The notes under the pieces are model-generated. The model was given only the letters and a program-made list of their open reading frames with translations, ran no database searches and was not told the DNA's origin. The position numbers were made by a program, and so were the translations under genes. From NCBI RefSeq assembly GCF_028369295.1, contig NZ_JAQMYP010000072.1:1-41374 (forward strand): a stretch of DNA of 41,374 nt, read 5' to 3'. How positions within the stretch are numbered: the stretch's first letter is position 1; each line of letters begins with the position of its first letter. The stretch is from Streptomyces sp. HD. GTDB taxonomy: Bacteria; Actinomycetota; Actinomycetes; Streptomycetales; Streptomycetaceae. Shown here piece after piece: positions 30,601-39,455 of the stretch.

Positions 30601-33600
30601 ACCGGCGCGGTCGTCGTCCAGGCCCATGTCGACGCGGCCGACGAGACGGGAGCGCGGACGCTGAGCGTGTACTCCCGCCCCGACGACGCCACCGCCGACA
30701 CGGTCTGGACCCGGCACGCCTCCGGCGTCCTGGTCGCAGACTCCGCAGACTCCGCCGAGGGGCTCACCGGGGTCTGGCCGCCCGAGGGAGCCGAGGCCGT
30801 CGACATCTCCGGCCTCTACGACGGCATGGCCGCGGCCGGCTACCAGTACGGCCCCGAGTTCCGCGGCCTGAGCCGGGTGTGGCACCTGGACGGCGACGTC
30901 TACGCCGAGGTGGCGCTCCCCGCCGACCAGCACTCCACGGCCGAGCGCTTCGGCCTGCACCCCGCGCTCTTCGACGCCGCCCTGCACGCCATGTTCACCT
31001 GGGACGGCGACGACGGCGGCGGCGTCGGCATGCCGTTCTCCTGGACCGGGGTGCGGCTGCACGCCACCGGCTGCGCCCGGCTGCGGGTACGACTCGCCCG
31101 CCGCGGCGACAGCGAGTTCACGCTGACGCTCGCGGACGAGGCGGGGGACCCCGTCGTCTCGGTCGACACCCTCGTCGTCCGCCGGATGACCGAGTCCGCT
31201 CTCACCGCCGTGCGCGCCGACACGCTCTTCCGGCTCGACTGGCGGACCGTGCGGACCGACGAGGAGACGCCCGCACCGCGCTGCGTCCTGCTGGGCGGCG
31301 ACCCGCTGGGCCTCGCCGCCGCCCTGCCCGGCACCGGGCGGGCGGCGGACGTGGCGGAACTCGCCGCGCTCGTCGCCGAGGACACCTCCGGCGTCACCGC
31401 GCTGCTGTCCGTCGTCGGCGACGGCACCGCCGAGCGGACCGGCGATCCGGTGGTCGACACCGTCGCCCTGCTTCAGGACTGGATCTCCGACACCCGGCTC
31501 GACGACACCCGGCTCGTCGTCGTCACCCGCGGTGCGGTCGCGGCCGTGGACGGCGAGGACGTCACCGACCTCGCCGCGGCCGGGGTATGGGGCCTGCTGC
31601 GCTCGGCACAGAACGAACACCCCGGCCGCTTCGGCCTCGTCGATCTCGACACCACCGACGAGTCCACGGTGGCGCTCGGCACGGCGCTCGCCTCGACCGA
31701 GGAACAACTCGCCCTGCGCGAAGGGATGTTGCGTATCCCCGGCCTGACCCGTTGGGACCCCGGCACGACCATCCTCCCGCCGTCCGGTGAGCGCGCCTGG
31801 CGGCTGGAGAACACCCGGCCGGGCACGATCGAGGGCCTCGCGGCCGTGCCCTGCCCGGAACTCCTCGCACCCCTGGAACCCCGGCAGGTACGGATCGCCG
31901 TCCACGCCGCCGGCATCAACTTCAAGGACGTCGTCGTCGCCCTCGACCTGGTCCCCGGACTGACCGGACTGGGCGGCGAGGTCGCCGGCCTGATCACCGA
32001 GGTCGGCGCCGACGTCACCCACCACCGCGTCGGCGACCGGGTGTTCGGCCTGTCCACCGAGGCCTTCGGCCCGGTGACCGTCGCCGACGAACGCACCGTC
32101 CACCGCATACCCGACGGCTGGACCTTCGAGGAGGCCGCGTCCGTCTCCGTCGCCTACATGACGGCGTACTACGGACTGGTCGACCTCGGTGGCCTGCGCC
32201 CCGGGCAGAACGTGCTCATCCACGCCGGGGCCGGCGGGGTCGGCAGCGCCGCCGTGCAACTCGCCCGCCACCTCGGCGCCGAGGTGTACGCCACGGCCAG
32301 CCCCGGCAAGTGGGACACCCTGCGCGCCCACGGCCTGGACAGCGCGCACATCGCCAACTCGCGGACCCTCGACTTCGAGCAGTGGTTCCTGGAGTCCACC
32401 GACGGCCACGGCATGGACGTCGTACTGGACTGCCTGGCCGGCGAGTTCGTCGACGCGGGCCTGCGGCTGCTGCCCCGCGGCGGACGCTTCCTGGAGATGG
32501 GCAAGACGGACAAGCGCGACCCCGAACAGGTCGCCGCCGCCTACCCGGGCGTCGCTTACCAGGCGTACGACCTGCCCGAAGCCGGACTCGACCGCATCCA
32601 CGAGATGCTGGTCACCCTCACCGAACTGTTCGAGGCCGGTGGCCTGCGGCCCCCGCGCCTGAACACCTGGGACATCCGCGACGCCCGTGCCGCCTTCCGC
32701 GCCCTCAGCCAGGCCGCGCTCGTCGGCAAGGCCGTCCTCACCCTCCCCGGCGAGCCGTTCCCCGCTCACGGCACCGTGCTGATCACCGGCGGCACCGGCA
32801 TGCTCGGCGCGCTCCTCGCCCGCCACCTGGTCACCGAGTACGGAGTGACCAGCCTGCTGCTCACCAGCCGGCGCGGACCCGACGCCCCCGGCGCCGCCGA
32901 ACTGCAGGCGGAACTGACCGAGGCCGGCGCCCACGTCACCCTCGCGGCCTGCGACATCACCGACCGCGGCCAGCTCGCCGCCCTGCTCGCCGACATCCCC
33001 GCCGACCGCCCGCTCACCGCCGTACTGCACACCGCGGCGGCACTGGACGACGGCCTCATCGAGTCCCTGACGCCCGAACGCACCCTGGCCGTCCTGCAGC
33101 CCAAGGTCCTCGGCGCCCTCCATCTGCACGAACTCACCCGCGACCTCGGCCTCGGCGCCTTCGTGCTGTTCTCCTCCATGGCGGGCACCATGGGCGCCCC
33201 CGGCCAGGGCAACTACGCGGCCGCCAACGTGATGCTCGACGCCCTCGCCGCCCACCGGCGGGCCCAGGGACTGCCGGGACTCTCCCTCGCCTGGGGCTTC
33301 TGGGACCAGCGCAGCGAGATGTCCGGCCACCTCGACGACCGTGACATGCAGCGCATGAGCCGCGGCGGCATCGTGCCGATGACCAGCGAGGAGGGCCTCG
33401 CCGCGTTCGACCTGGCGTGCCGCACCGACCGTGCCCAGCTCGTCCCCGCCAAGCTCAACCCCGCCGCGCTCGCCGGGACGTCCGGCCGCGTCCCGCCCAT
33501 CATGCGGGCACTGGTGCCCACACCCGCCCGGCGGGCCGGACACCGGTCGGCCGACACCGAGGGCGGTTCCCTGCGGGAGCGGCTGATCCCGCTCACCGGC

Positions 33601-36600
33601 ACCGAACGCATGCGGATCCTGCTCCAGCTGGTCCGCTCCCACGCCGCCACCGTCCTCGGCCACGCCGACCCGGACGCCGTCGGCTCGACCGCGCCTTTCC
33701 GTGAACTCGGCTTCGACTCACTGACCGCCGTGGAGTTCCGCAACCGGCTCACCGGCGCCGTCGGCTTCCGGCTGCCCGTCACCGTGGTCTTCGACCACCC
33801 GACCCCCGGCGAGCTGGCCGACTTCCTCGCCGCCGAACTCCTCGACGGCCTCGACGAACCCGCGGCGACCCCGGCCAGGTCCCGCACCACGACCGCCCCC
33901 GTCGCCCGCACCGACGACGAACCCCTCGTCATCGTCGGCATGGCCTGCCGCTACCCGGGCGGCATCAGCTCCCCCGAACAGCTGTGGGACTTCGTCCTCA
34001 ACGAGCGCGACGCCATCTCCGGCTTCCCGGCCGACCGCGGCTGGAACGACACGCCGCCCGCCGACGACTCCGTGCCGCAGCAGGGCGGATTCATCGACCG
34101 GGTCGCGGAGTTCGACGCCGCGTTCTTCGGGATCTCCCCCCGCGAGGCCCTCACCATGGACCCGCAGCAGCGGCTGCTCCTTGAGACGTCCTGGGAAGCC
34201 CTCGAACGCGCCGGCATCGCCCCCGCCACCCTGCGCGGCAGCCGCACCGGCGTCTTCGTCGGCGCCGCCGCCTCCGGATACACCAGCCTGTTCCGGCGCG
34301 GCTCGCAGGCCCTGGCCGGATACGGCGTGACCGGCGCCTCCACCAGCGTGGCGTCCGGCCGAGTGTCCTACGTACTGGGCCTGGAAGGCCCCGCCGTCAC
34401 GGTGGACACGGCGTGCTCGTCCTCGCTGGTCGCCCTGCACACGGCGGCCCGGGCGCTGCGCGACGGCGACTGCGACCTCGCCCTCGCCGGCGGTGTCGCC
34501 GTGATGACCAGCCCGTTCCTCTTCGACGACTTCGCCAGGCAGGGCGGCCTGTCGCCCGACGGCCGCTGCAAGGCCTTCGCCGCCGGCGCCAACGGCACCG
34601 GCTGGGCCGAGGGCACCGGAATGGTTCTCCTCGAACGGCTCGGTGACGCCCGCCGCAACGGGCACCCGGTCCTCGCGGTGCTGCGCGGCAGCGCCGTCAA
34701 CCAGGACGGTGCCTCCAACGGGCTCACCGCGCCCAACGGCCCCTCCCAGCAGCGGGTCATTCGCGAAGCCCTCGACCGCTCCGGGCTCACCGCCGCGGAC
34801 GTCGACGCCGTCGAGGCACACGGCACCGGCACCACCCTCGGCGACCCGATCGAGGCCCAGGCCATCCTCGCCACCTACGGACGCGACCGGAACGCCGACG
34901 AGCCCCTGCTGCTGGGCTCGCTGAAGTCCAACATCGGACACAGCCAGGCCGCCGCCGGCATCGGCGGCGTCATCAAGACGGTGCAGGCGTTGCGGCACGG
35001 CGTGCTGCCCCGCACCCTGCACATCGACGAGCCGACCCCGCACGTCGACTGGTCCGCGGGCGCCGTCGACCTGCTCACCGAGACCCGCCCCTGGCCCAGC
35101 ACGGGCCGCCCCCGCCGGGCCGGAGTGTCCTCCTTCGGCGTCAGCGGCACCAACGCCCACGTCATCCTCGAACAGGCCACCGAGCCCGCCCCCGCGCCCG
35201 CCGACCAGGCTCCCCTGCCCGTCACCCCGTGGCTGCTGGCCGGGCACGACGAACAGGCCCTGCACGCCCAGGCCCAGGCACTCGTGACCGCGCTGCGGCA
35301 ACCGCAGGACGGCCAGGAGGGCTCGGTCACCGACATCGGCGATGCGCTGGCCACCCGCCGCGCCGCCCTGGAGCACCGGGCCGCACTGCTGGTCACCGAC
35401 CGGGACGAAGCGCTGGCCCGGCTCGCCGAGTTCGCGGCCGGCCAGACCCCCGACGGACTGCTGCGCGGCACGGCGGACGAGGGCGGCCTCGCCCTGTTGT
35501 TCGCCGGCCAGGGCTCCCAGCGGCCGGGCATGGGGCGCGAACTGTACGCGGAGTTCCCCGCTTTCGCCCGCGCCTTCGACGAGGCCTGCTCCCACCTCGA
35601 CCCGTTGCTCGGACGGCCGCTGCGCGACACGGTGTTCACCGCCGACGCCGCCGAACTCGACCGGACCGCGATCACCCAGCCGGCGCTGTTCGCCCTCGAA
35701 ACGGCCCTGTTCCGGCTGCTCGAATCCTGGGGCGTGACACCCGACTACGTCCTCGGCCACTCCGTCGGCGAGATCGCCGCCGCCCATGTGGCGGGCGCCC
35801 TGGACCTCGCCGACGCAGCCCGGCTCGTCGTCGCCCGGGGCCGCCTGATGCAGGCCCTGCCGTCCGGCGGAGCCATGCTCGCCGTCCAGGTGGGGGAGGC
35901 TCAGGCCACGCAGGCGCTCACCGAGGTGCTCGGCGAGGACGCCGGCACCGTGGACCTCGCGGCCGTCAACGGCCCCCGCTCGGTGGTGTTCTCCGGCACT
36001 GCGGAGTCCGTCGACACGCTCGCCGCGTACTTCGCCGAACAGGGGCGGCGGACCGGCCGGCTCGGCGTGAGCCACGCCTTCCACTCGCCGCTCATGGAAC
36101 CGATGCTGGAAGAGTTCGGCGAGCTGGTGGCCGGGCTGACCTTCGCCGCGCCCCGCATCCCGGTCGTCTCCAACCTCACCGGAGCCGTCCTCGGCGCCGA
36201 CGAGATCGCCGACCCCCGGTACTGGGTGCGGCACGCCCGGCACACCGTTCGCTTCGCCGACGGCGTCGCCGCCCTCGCCGACGCGGGCGTCACCGGCTTC
36301 CTGGAACTCGGCCCCGACGCCACGCTCACCACGATGGCCGAGGACTGCTTCGACACCGCCCCCGCCGGCGTGTGCACCTCGCTGCTGGGCCGCGACGGCT
36401 CCGAACCGGCCACCCTGCTGACCGCGCTGGCCCGCGCCCACGTGCACGGCGTCGGCGTCGACTGGGCCGCAGTCTTCGACGGCACCGGCGCCCGCTGGGC
36501 GGACCTGCCGACCTACGCCTTCCAGCGGGCGGCCTACTGGCCCGCCGAGTCCACCACCGACCGCGTCGACCTGTCCTCGGCCGGCCTCGACGACACCGGA

Positions 36601-39363
36601 CATCCCCTGCTGGGCGCCATGGTCAGCGCGGCCTCCGGCGGCGATGTCCTGTTCACCGGCGAACTCTCCCTGGCCGCCCAGCCCTGGCTGGCCGACCACC
36701 GCATCCTGGACGCCGTCCTGTTCCCCGGCACCGGCTTCCTCGAACTCGCCCTCTGGGCGGGCAGCCGCCTGGACGCCGGCGAACTGGAGGAACTCGTCGT
36801 CCACAGCCCGCTGATCCTGCCCGAGCGCGGCGGCGTCACGGTCCAGGTCGTCGTCGGCGAGGCCACGGACGAGGACCGCAGGCCGGTCGCCGTCTACTCA
36901 CGCGCCGCCGGCACCGCCGAATGGACCCGGCACGCGGAAGGCCTGCTCGTCGCCGGCCCCGCACCACAGCCGGCCGGGCCGCCGGCCTCCTGGCCGCCAC
37001 AGGGCGCCGAACCCGTCGCCCTCGACGAGTTCTACGCCGACCTGACCGCGGCCGGCACCGCCTACGGGCCGGTGTTCCAGGGCTTGACCGCGGCCTGGCG
37101 GCTGGACGGGGAGGTCTACGCGGAGATCGCGCTGCCCGCGCAGGCGGCCGACGACGCCCGAGCCTTCGGCGTCCACCCCGCCCTGATGGACGCCGCCCTG
37201 CACGCCCTCGCCTTCCTGCCCTCCGCCGACCGCGGCAGCGGCCCGTTCCTGCCGTTCGCCTGGCAGAACGTCGCCGCGCACGCCCCCGGCGCCACCACCT
37301 GCCGGATCCGCCTCACGGCCGGAACCGGCACCGACGAGGTCGTCGCCACCCTCTGGGACGGCGACGGACAGCCGCTCGTGTCCGTCGGCGGACTGAGCCT
37401 GCGCACCGTCTCCCGCGCCCAACTGGGCACATCGGCCGCCGCGTCGTCCCTGTTCCGCATGGACTGGACACCCGCGGCACAGCCGGAGGCCGCCGGTGCC
37501 CCGACGGTCCGCTGGGCCGTGGTGGGCCCCGACGTCCCCCGGACACCCGGTGTCGACCACTATCCGGACCTCGCCGCCCTGCGCCAGTACCTCGCCGACG
37601 ACGGCCCGGCACCCGACCTGGTCCTGCTGCCCTGTGTGCCGTCCGCCGCCGGCATCGACGCGGCCACGGCCCGCGCAGCCGTGCACACGGCCCTCGACAC
37701 CCTGCGCACCTGGGTGGAGGACGAACACTTCGTCAAGAGCCGCCTCGTGCTGTGCACCCGCGGCGCCGTCGAGACGCGACCGGGAGAAGGGGTGGAAGAC
37801 CTGGCGCACAGCGCGGTGTGGGGCCTGGCCCGCAGCGCGCAGCTCGAACACCCCGACCGGCTGATCCTGGTCGACCTCGACGCCGACACCACCACCGACG
37901 ACCTCACCCGGTCCCAGATCCTGGCTCGCACCGAGACCGCCGACGCCGACCAGTTCGCGATCCGCGGCGACCTCACCCTCGTACCGGCACTGGCCCGCCA
38001 CACCGTCCAGGACCCGGCCCCGGACCGCGCATGGCCGGCCGACGGCACCACCCTCGTCACCGGCGCCGGCGGAATGATCGGCGGACTGCTCGCCCGGCAC
38101 CTCGTCCGCGAGCACGGCGTACGCCACCTCCTGCTCCTCGGCCGCCGCGGCGAGGAGGCCCCCGGCATGGCCGAACTCCGCCGGGAACTGACCGAGTCGG
38201 GCGCCGACGTCCAGGTCGCCGCCTGTGACACGGCCGACCGGGACGCCCTGTCCGCCGTGCTCGACCGGATCCCGTCGACGGCACCCCTGACCGCCGTCGT
38301 CCATGCGGCGGGCGTCGTCGACGACGGGCTCCTCGCCTCGCTCACCGACGAACAGGTCGACCGGGTGCTGCGGCCGAAAACCGACGCCGTGGTGAACCTG
38401 CACGAGCTCACCGCACCCCTCGGCCTGCGCGCCTTCGTCGTCTGCTCCTCCCTCGCCGGAACCCTCGGCGGCGGCGGACAGTCCGCCTACGCCGCGGCCA
38501 ACGCCTACCTGGACGCCCTGTGCCGGCGACGGCGGGCCGACGGCCTGCCCGCGCTCTCGCTCGCCTGGGGACCCTGGGAGAGCAGCGCCGGCATGACCGC
38601 CCAGCTGGCCGCCGCCGACCTGCGGCGCATCGCCCGCGCGGGCATGCTGCCGCTCACCCCCGACGACGGGCTGGCCCTCTTCGACGCGGCCCACGCCACC
38701 GGCGATCCGGTGCTGTTGCCCTTCCGCTTCGAACCCGGAGGCATGTCACCCACCGACTGCGCCGCCCTGCCCGCCGCCCTGCGCACCCTGGTGCCCCGGC
38801 CCCGACGCCGCGCCGGCGAGCCCGGCACCGGCCTCTCCGGGCTCCGCGACCGGCTGCGCCCCCTGTCCCACGACGACCGGATCGGCGCCCTGGAGAACCT
38901 CGTCCGCACCGAGGTCGCCTCGGTGCTCGCTCTGCCGTCGGCGGACGCCGTACCGGTCACCAAGGCGTTCAAGAGTCTCGGCTTCGACTCCCTGATGGCG
39001 GTCGACCTCCGCAACCGCCTCAGCGCCGTCACCGGCGTACGGCTCTCCGCGACCCTGGTGTTCGACCACCCCAACACCCGGTCCCTGGCCGCCCGTCTGC
39101 TGACCGGCATGGAACTGGACACCGCCACCACCACCGACCCGGCCCTCCTCGCCCTGCGCGAACTGGAGAACGCGGTCCGCTCGGCGGAGCCCGGCGCCGA
39201 CGACCGCGGGGTGCTGGCGACCCGGCTGCGGGTGCTGCTGGCGGCGCTGGAGGAGACGGCGGACCGCACCGGCGACGAGGACACCGACGGCGAGACGGAC
39301 CTCGACGCGGTGAGCGCCGAGGAACTCGTCACCCTGCTCGGCGACGAGTTCGGCCTCTCCTGA
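27580..39363 (+). CDS. Modular type I polyketide synthase, two modules (G, H)
   Basis: 3,927 residues, complete, ATG start with AGGA (27566-27569) ten bases upstream, inside the end of gene 2. Order: docking coiled coil (residues 1-33); KS (Cys206), atypical AT (Ser657), DH (His965, Asp1132), ER, KR (Tyr1879), ACP (Ser2047); KS (Cys2279), AT (Ser2728), DH (His3040, Asp3204), KR (Tyr3637), ACP (Ser3804); C-terminal docking tail of about 83 residues. All reductive domains keep their catalytic residues. Module G should reduce its beta-carbon fully, and module H should leave a double bond. The AT of module G has neither the malonyl nor the methylmalonyl signature and is the most likely entry point for a larger extender such as ethylmalonyl-CoA (inferred). 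The gene follows gene 2 by six bases and is followed by a 144-base gap with a strong hairpin, so the operon may end here. Confidence 0.97.
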   Translation: MTNEQQLRDYLKRVSADLHRTRRRVSELEARDTEPIAIVGMACRYPGGVTSPEALWRLVAEGTDAVGPFPTDRGWDLDGLYHPDPDHPGTCYAREGGFVDDIASFDAAFFGISPREAQSMDPQQRLLLETSWEALEQAGLDIHALRGSRTGVFAGLNQQDYGTLLAASADGLDSYGATGTSNSVLSGRVSYVLGLEGPAVTVDTACSSSLVALHLAVQALRGGECDLALAGGATTLSTSAVHVALSGQRALAPDGRSKAFSAAADGAGWSEGVGVLAVERLSDARRHGHRVLAVLRGSAVNQDGASNGLTAPNGPSQQRVIRQALANAGVSPAEVDLVEAHGTGTSLGDPIEADALLSTYGQARTADRPLWLGSLKSNIGHSGAAAGVGGVIKAVQALRHGILPKTLHAEEPTPNVDWSSGAVELLAEARPWPASDIPRRAGVSAFGISGTNAHVIIEEAPAPEPTPGEAPETAAAPPLLPWVISARGDAALRAQARALREHLLARPEAGDADVALSLATTRTGLEHRAAVLAADRDGFLDALDALAADRPAEGVLRGTPAEGKVVFVFPGQGSQWTGMARELLDSSPVFAAKAAECAEAIEEFVDWKVLDVLRDEPGAPSMERIEVIQPVLFTVMVSLAALWRSYGVEPDAVVGSSQGEIAAAHVAGGLSLADAARVICLRSRLLADTLVGKGAVASVALPADEVRQRLTRWADRLSVAGVNGPRIVAVAGDSDALGEFVAECTRDKVRARIVAATVPTHCPLVDPLRERLLELLAPVRPRTGTVPMYSTVTGGLLDTATMDAEYWYDNTRAPVLFEPVVRALLAEGHAAFVESSAHPVLAMAVEQTVDATGTPGVVVESLRRDEGGLGRMLTSLAKAHLGGVRVDWPAVLAGTGARTVELPTYAFQRTRYWTEADDRTGDVGSVGLSSVDHPLLGALVRMADGDGAVLTGRLSLRTQSWLAAHGVADRVIFPGTGFVELAVLAGDQVGCGRIEELTLHTPLVVPRTGAVVVQAHVDAADETGARTLSVYSRPDDATADTVWTRHASGVLVADSADSAEGLTGVWPPEGAEAVDISGLYDGMAAAGYQYGPEFRGLSRVWHLDGDVYAEVALPADQHSTAERFGLHPALFDAALHAMFTWDGDDGGGVGMPFSWTGVRLHATGCARLRVRLARRGDSEFTLTLADEAGDPVVSVDTLVVRRMTESALTAVRADTLFRLDWRTVRTDEETPAPRCVLLGGDPLGLAAALPGTGRAADVAELAALVAEDTSGVTALLSVVGDGTAERTGDPVVDTVALLQDWISDTRLDDTRLVVVTRGAVAAVDGEDVTDLAAAGVWGLLRSAQNEHPGRFGLVDLDTTDESTVALGTALASTEEQLALREGMLRIPGLTRWDPGTTILPPSGERAWRLENTRPGTIEGLAAVPCPELLAPLEPRQVRIAVHAAGINFKDVVVALDLVPGLTGLGGEVAGLITEVGADVTHHRVGDRVFGLSTEAFGPVTVADERTVHRIPDGWTFEEAASVSVAYMTAYYGLVDLGGLRPGQNVLIHAGAGGVGSAAVQLARHLGAEVYATASPGKWDTLRAHGLDSAHIANSRTLDFEQWFLESTDGHGMDVVLDCLAGEFVDAGLRLLPRGGRFLEMGKTDKRDPEQVAAAYPGVAYQAYDLPEAGLDRIHEMLVTLTELFEAGGLRPPRLNTWDIRDARAAFRALSQAALVGKAVLTLPGEPFPAHGTVLITGGTGMLGALLARHLVTEYGVTSLLLTSRRGPDAPGAAELQAELTEAGAHVTLAACDITDRGQLAALLADIPADRPLTAVLHTAAALDDGLIESLTPERTLAVLQPKVLGALHLHELTRDLGLGAFVLFSSMAGTMGAPGQGNYAAANVMLDALAAHRRAQGLPGLSLAWGFWDQRSEMSGHLDDRDMQRMSRGGIVPMTSEEGLAAFDLACRTDRAQLVPAKLNPAALAGTSGRVPPIMRALVPTPARRAGHRSADTEGGSLRERLIPLTGTERMRILLQLVRSHAATVLGHADPDAVGSTAPFRELGFDSLTAVEFRNRLTGAVGFRLPVTVVFDHPTPGELADFLAAELLDGLDEPAATPARSRTTTAPVARTDDEPLVIVGMACRYPGGISSPEQLWDFVLNERDAISGFPADRGWNDTPPADDSVPQQGGFIDRVAEFDAAFFGISPREALTMDPQQRLLLETSWEALERAGIAPATLRGSRTGVFVGAAASGYTSLFRRGSQALAGYGVTGASTSVASGRVSYVLGLEGPAVTVDTACSSSLVALHTAARALRDGDCDLALAGGVAVMTSPFLFDDFARQGGLSPDGRCKAFAAGANGTGWAEGTGMVLLERLGDARRNGHPVLAVLRGSAVNQDGASNGLTAPNGPSQQRVIREALDRSGLTAADVDAVEAHGTGTTLGDPIEAQAILATYGRDRNADEPLLLGSLKSNIGHSQAAAGIGGVIKTVQALRHGVLPRTLHIDEPTPHVDWSAGAVDLLTETRPWPSTGRPRRAGVSSFGVSGTNAHVILEQATEPAPAPADQAPLPVTPWLLAGHDEQALHAQAQALVTALRQPQDGQEGSVTDIGDALATRRAALEHRAALLVTDRDEALARLAEFAAGQTPDGLLRGTADEGGLALLFAGQGSQRPGMGRELYAEFPAFARAFDEACSHLDPLLGRPLRDTVFTADAAELDRTAITQPALFALETALFRLLESWGVTPDYVLGHSVGEIAAAHVAGALDLADAARLVVARGRLMQALPSGGAMLAVQVGEAQATQALTEVLGEDAGTVDLAAVNGPRSVVFSGTAESVDTLAAYFAEQGRRTGRLGVSHAFHSPLMEPMLEEFGELVAGLTFAAPRIPVVSNLTGAVLGADEIADPRYWVRHARHTVRFADGVAALADAGVTGFLELGPDATLTTMAEDCFDTAPAGVCTSLLGRDGSEPATLLTALARAHVHGVGVDWAAVFDGTGARWADLPTYAFQRAAYWPAESTTDRVDLSSAGLDDTGHPLLGAMVSAASGGDVLFTGELSLAAQPWLADHRILDAVLFPGTGFLELALWAGSRLDAGELEELVVHSPLILPERGGVTVQVVVGEATDEDRRPVAVYSRAAGTAEWTRHAEGLLVAGPAPQPAGPPASWPPQGAEPVALDEFYADLTAAGTAYGPVFQGLTAAWRLDGEVYAEIALPAQAADDARAFGVHPALMDAALHALAFLPSADRGSGPFLPFAWQNVAAHAPGATTCRIRLTAGTGTDEVVATLWDGDGQPLVSVGGLSLRTVSRAQLGTSAAASSLFRMDWTPAAQPEAAGAPTVRWAVVGPDVPRTPGVDHYPDLAALRQYLADDGPAPDLVLLPCVPSAAGIDAATARAAVHTALDTLRTWVEDEHFVKSRLVLCTRGAVETRPGEGVEDLAHSAVWGLARSAQLEHPDRLILVDLDADTTTDDLTRSQILARTETADADQFAIRGDLTLVPALARHTVQDPAPDRAWPADGTTLVTGAGGMIGGLLARHLVREHGVRHLLLLGRRGEEAPGMAELRRELTESGADVQVAACDTADRDALSAVLDRIPSTAPLTAVVHAAGVVDDGLLASLTDEQVDRVLRPKTDAVVNLHELTAPLGLRAFVVCSSLAGTLGGGGQSAYAAANAYLDALCRRRRADGLPALSLAWGPWESSAGMTAQLAAADLRRIARAGMLPLTPDDGLALFDAAHATGDPVLLPFRFEPGGMSPTDCAALPAALRTLVPRPRRRAGEPGTGLSGLRDRLRPLSHDDRIGALENLVRTEVASVLALPSADAVPVTKAFKSLGFDSLMAVDLRNRLSAVTGVRLSATLVFDHPNTRSLAARLLTGMELDTATTTDPALLALRELENAVRSAEPGADDRGVLATRLRVLLAALEETADRTGDEDTDGETDLDAVSAEELVTLLGDEFGLS
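27679..33846 (+). other. PKS module G: KS-AT(atypical extender)-DH-ER-KR-ACP, fully reducing
   Basis: KS 27679-28962 (Cys206; the usual GRCKAF reads GRSKAF). The AT (29266-30324) is atypical and described separately. DH 30355-31194 has His965 in HGVADRVIFP (Asp for the motif Gly), YGPEFRGL and Asp1132. ER 31786-32755 has HAGAGGVGSAAVQL and valine in ALDLVPG where the ER of module C has tyrosine. KR core 32770-33520 has Leu1822-Asp-Asp and Tyr1879, with a proline five residues before it. ACP 33571-33846, Ser2047. Full reduction is expected, leaving a branched saturated unit. In the model this is C21 methylene with the C20 ethyl branch. Confidence 0.87.
29266..30324 (+). other. Atypical acyltransferase of module G (candidate ethylmalonyl or other unusual extender)
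   Basis: The overall sequence is of the methylmalonyl clade (FVFPGQGSQW, EYWYDN, FQRTRYW). The nucleophile motif reads GSSQG instead of GHSQG (Ser656 for His; catalytic Ser657 kept). The YASH specificity box is replaced by V-P-T-H-C (758-762), so the catalytic His761 remains but the pocket residues before it differ from both YASH and HAFH. The box resembles the VPSHC of bacterial FabD-type transacylases. I remember ethylmalonyl ATs described with an xAGH box, which this is not, so specificity cannot be read off directly. The ethylmalonyl assignment rests on the fit to an oligomycin-type chain. Confidence 0.7.
33916..39111 (+). other. PKS module H: KS-AT(malonyl)-DH-KR-ACP
   Basis: KS 33916-35181 (Cys2279). 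AT 35482-36549 has GHSVG (Ser2728) and HAFH from His2832: malonyl-CoA. DH 36577-37419 has His3040 in HRILDAVLFP, YGPVFQGL and Asp3204 in HPALMDAAL. There is no ER: the KR structural half (about 37446-38043) leads directly to the core (38044-38814) with TGAGGMIG, a VDD B-type motif and Tyr3637. ACP 38845-39111, Ser3804 in GFDSLMAVD. DH with a B-type KR normally gives a trans double bond. In the model this is C18=C19, the first alkene of the diene. Confidence 0.88.
39112..39360 (+). other. C-terminal docking tail of gene 3 product
   Basis: About 83 residues after the last ACP: a helix (PALLALRELENAVRSA), a second helix and an acidic end AEELVTLLGDEFGLS. It follows the plan of the tails of genes 1 and 2, which bind YLKRV-type partners, although the last residues differ (VTLLGDEF versus FDFINAEL). 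Confidence 0.65.
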
Positions 39364-39421
39364 GCACCGGCCCCTACCTGCGCCACCGGCCCAGAAGTTA
39401 GGGGTGTTCGCGGCGCTGAAC

Positions 39422-39449
39422 TGGGGCGGGGACCCCCGTCCCCGCCCCA
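39422..39449 (+). terminator. Perfect 12-bp GC-rich hairpin after gene 3
   Basis: TGGGGCGGGGAC at 39422-39433 is the exact reverse complement of GTCCCCGCCCCA at 39438-39449, with a CCCC loop. It lies 58 bases after the gene 3 stop and 58 before the gene 4 start. No T-run follows, as is common for actinobacterial terminators. It could stop or attenuate transcription, or protect the 3' end of the gene 1-3 message. The sequence shows the stem; the function is inferred. Confidence 0.65.
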
Positions 39450-39455
39450 TAGCCT

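Noticed and set aside
33199..33201. Proline five residues before the KR tyrosine of module G as a B2 (epimerising) call
   Set aside because: The signature is suggestive, but I am unsure of the exact rule, and DH and ER act afterwards, so neither centre set by this KR would remain in the product.
39397..39399. TTA triplet as a possible bldA codon
   Set aside because: It lies in the gap between genes 3 and 4 and is not translated; no in-frame TTA was found in the four genes.
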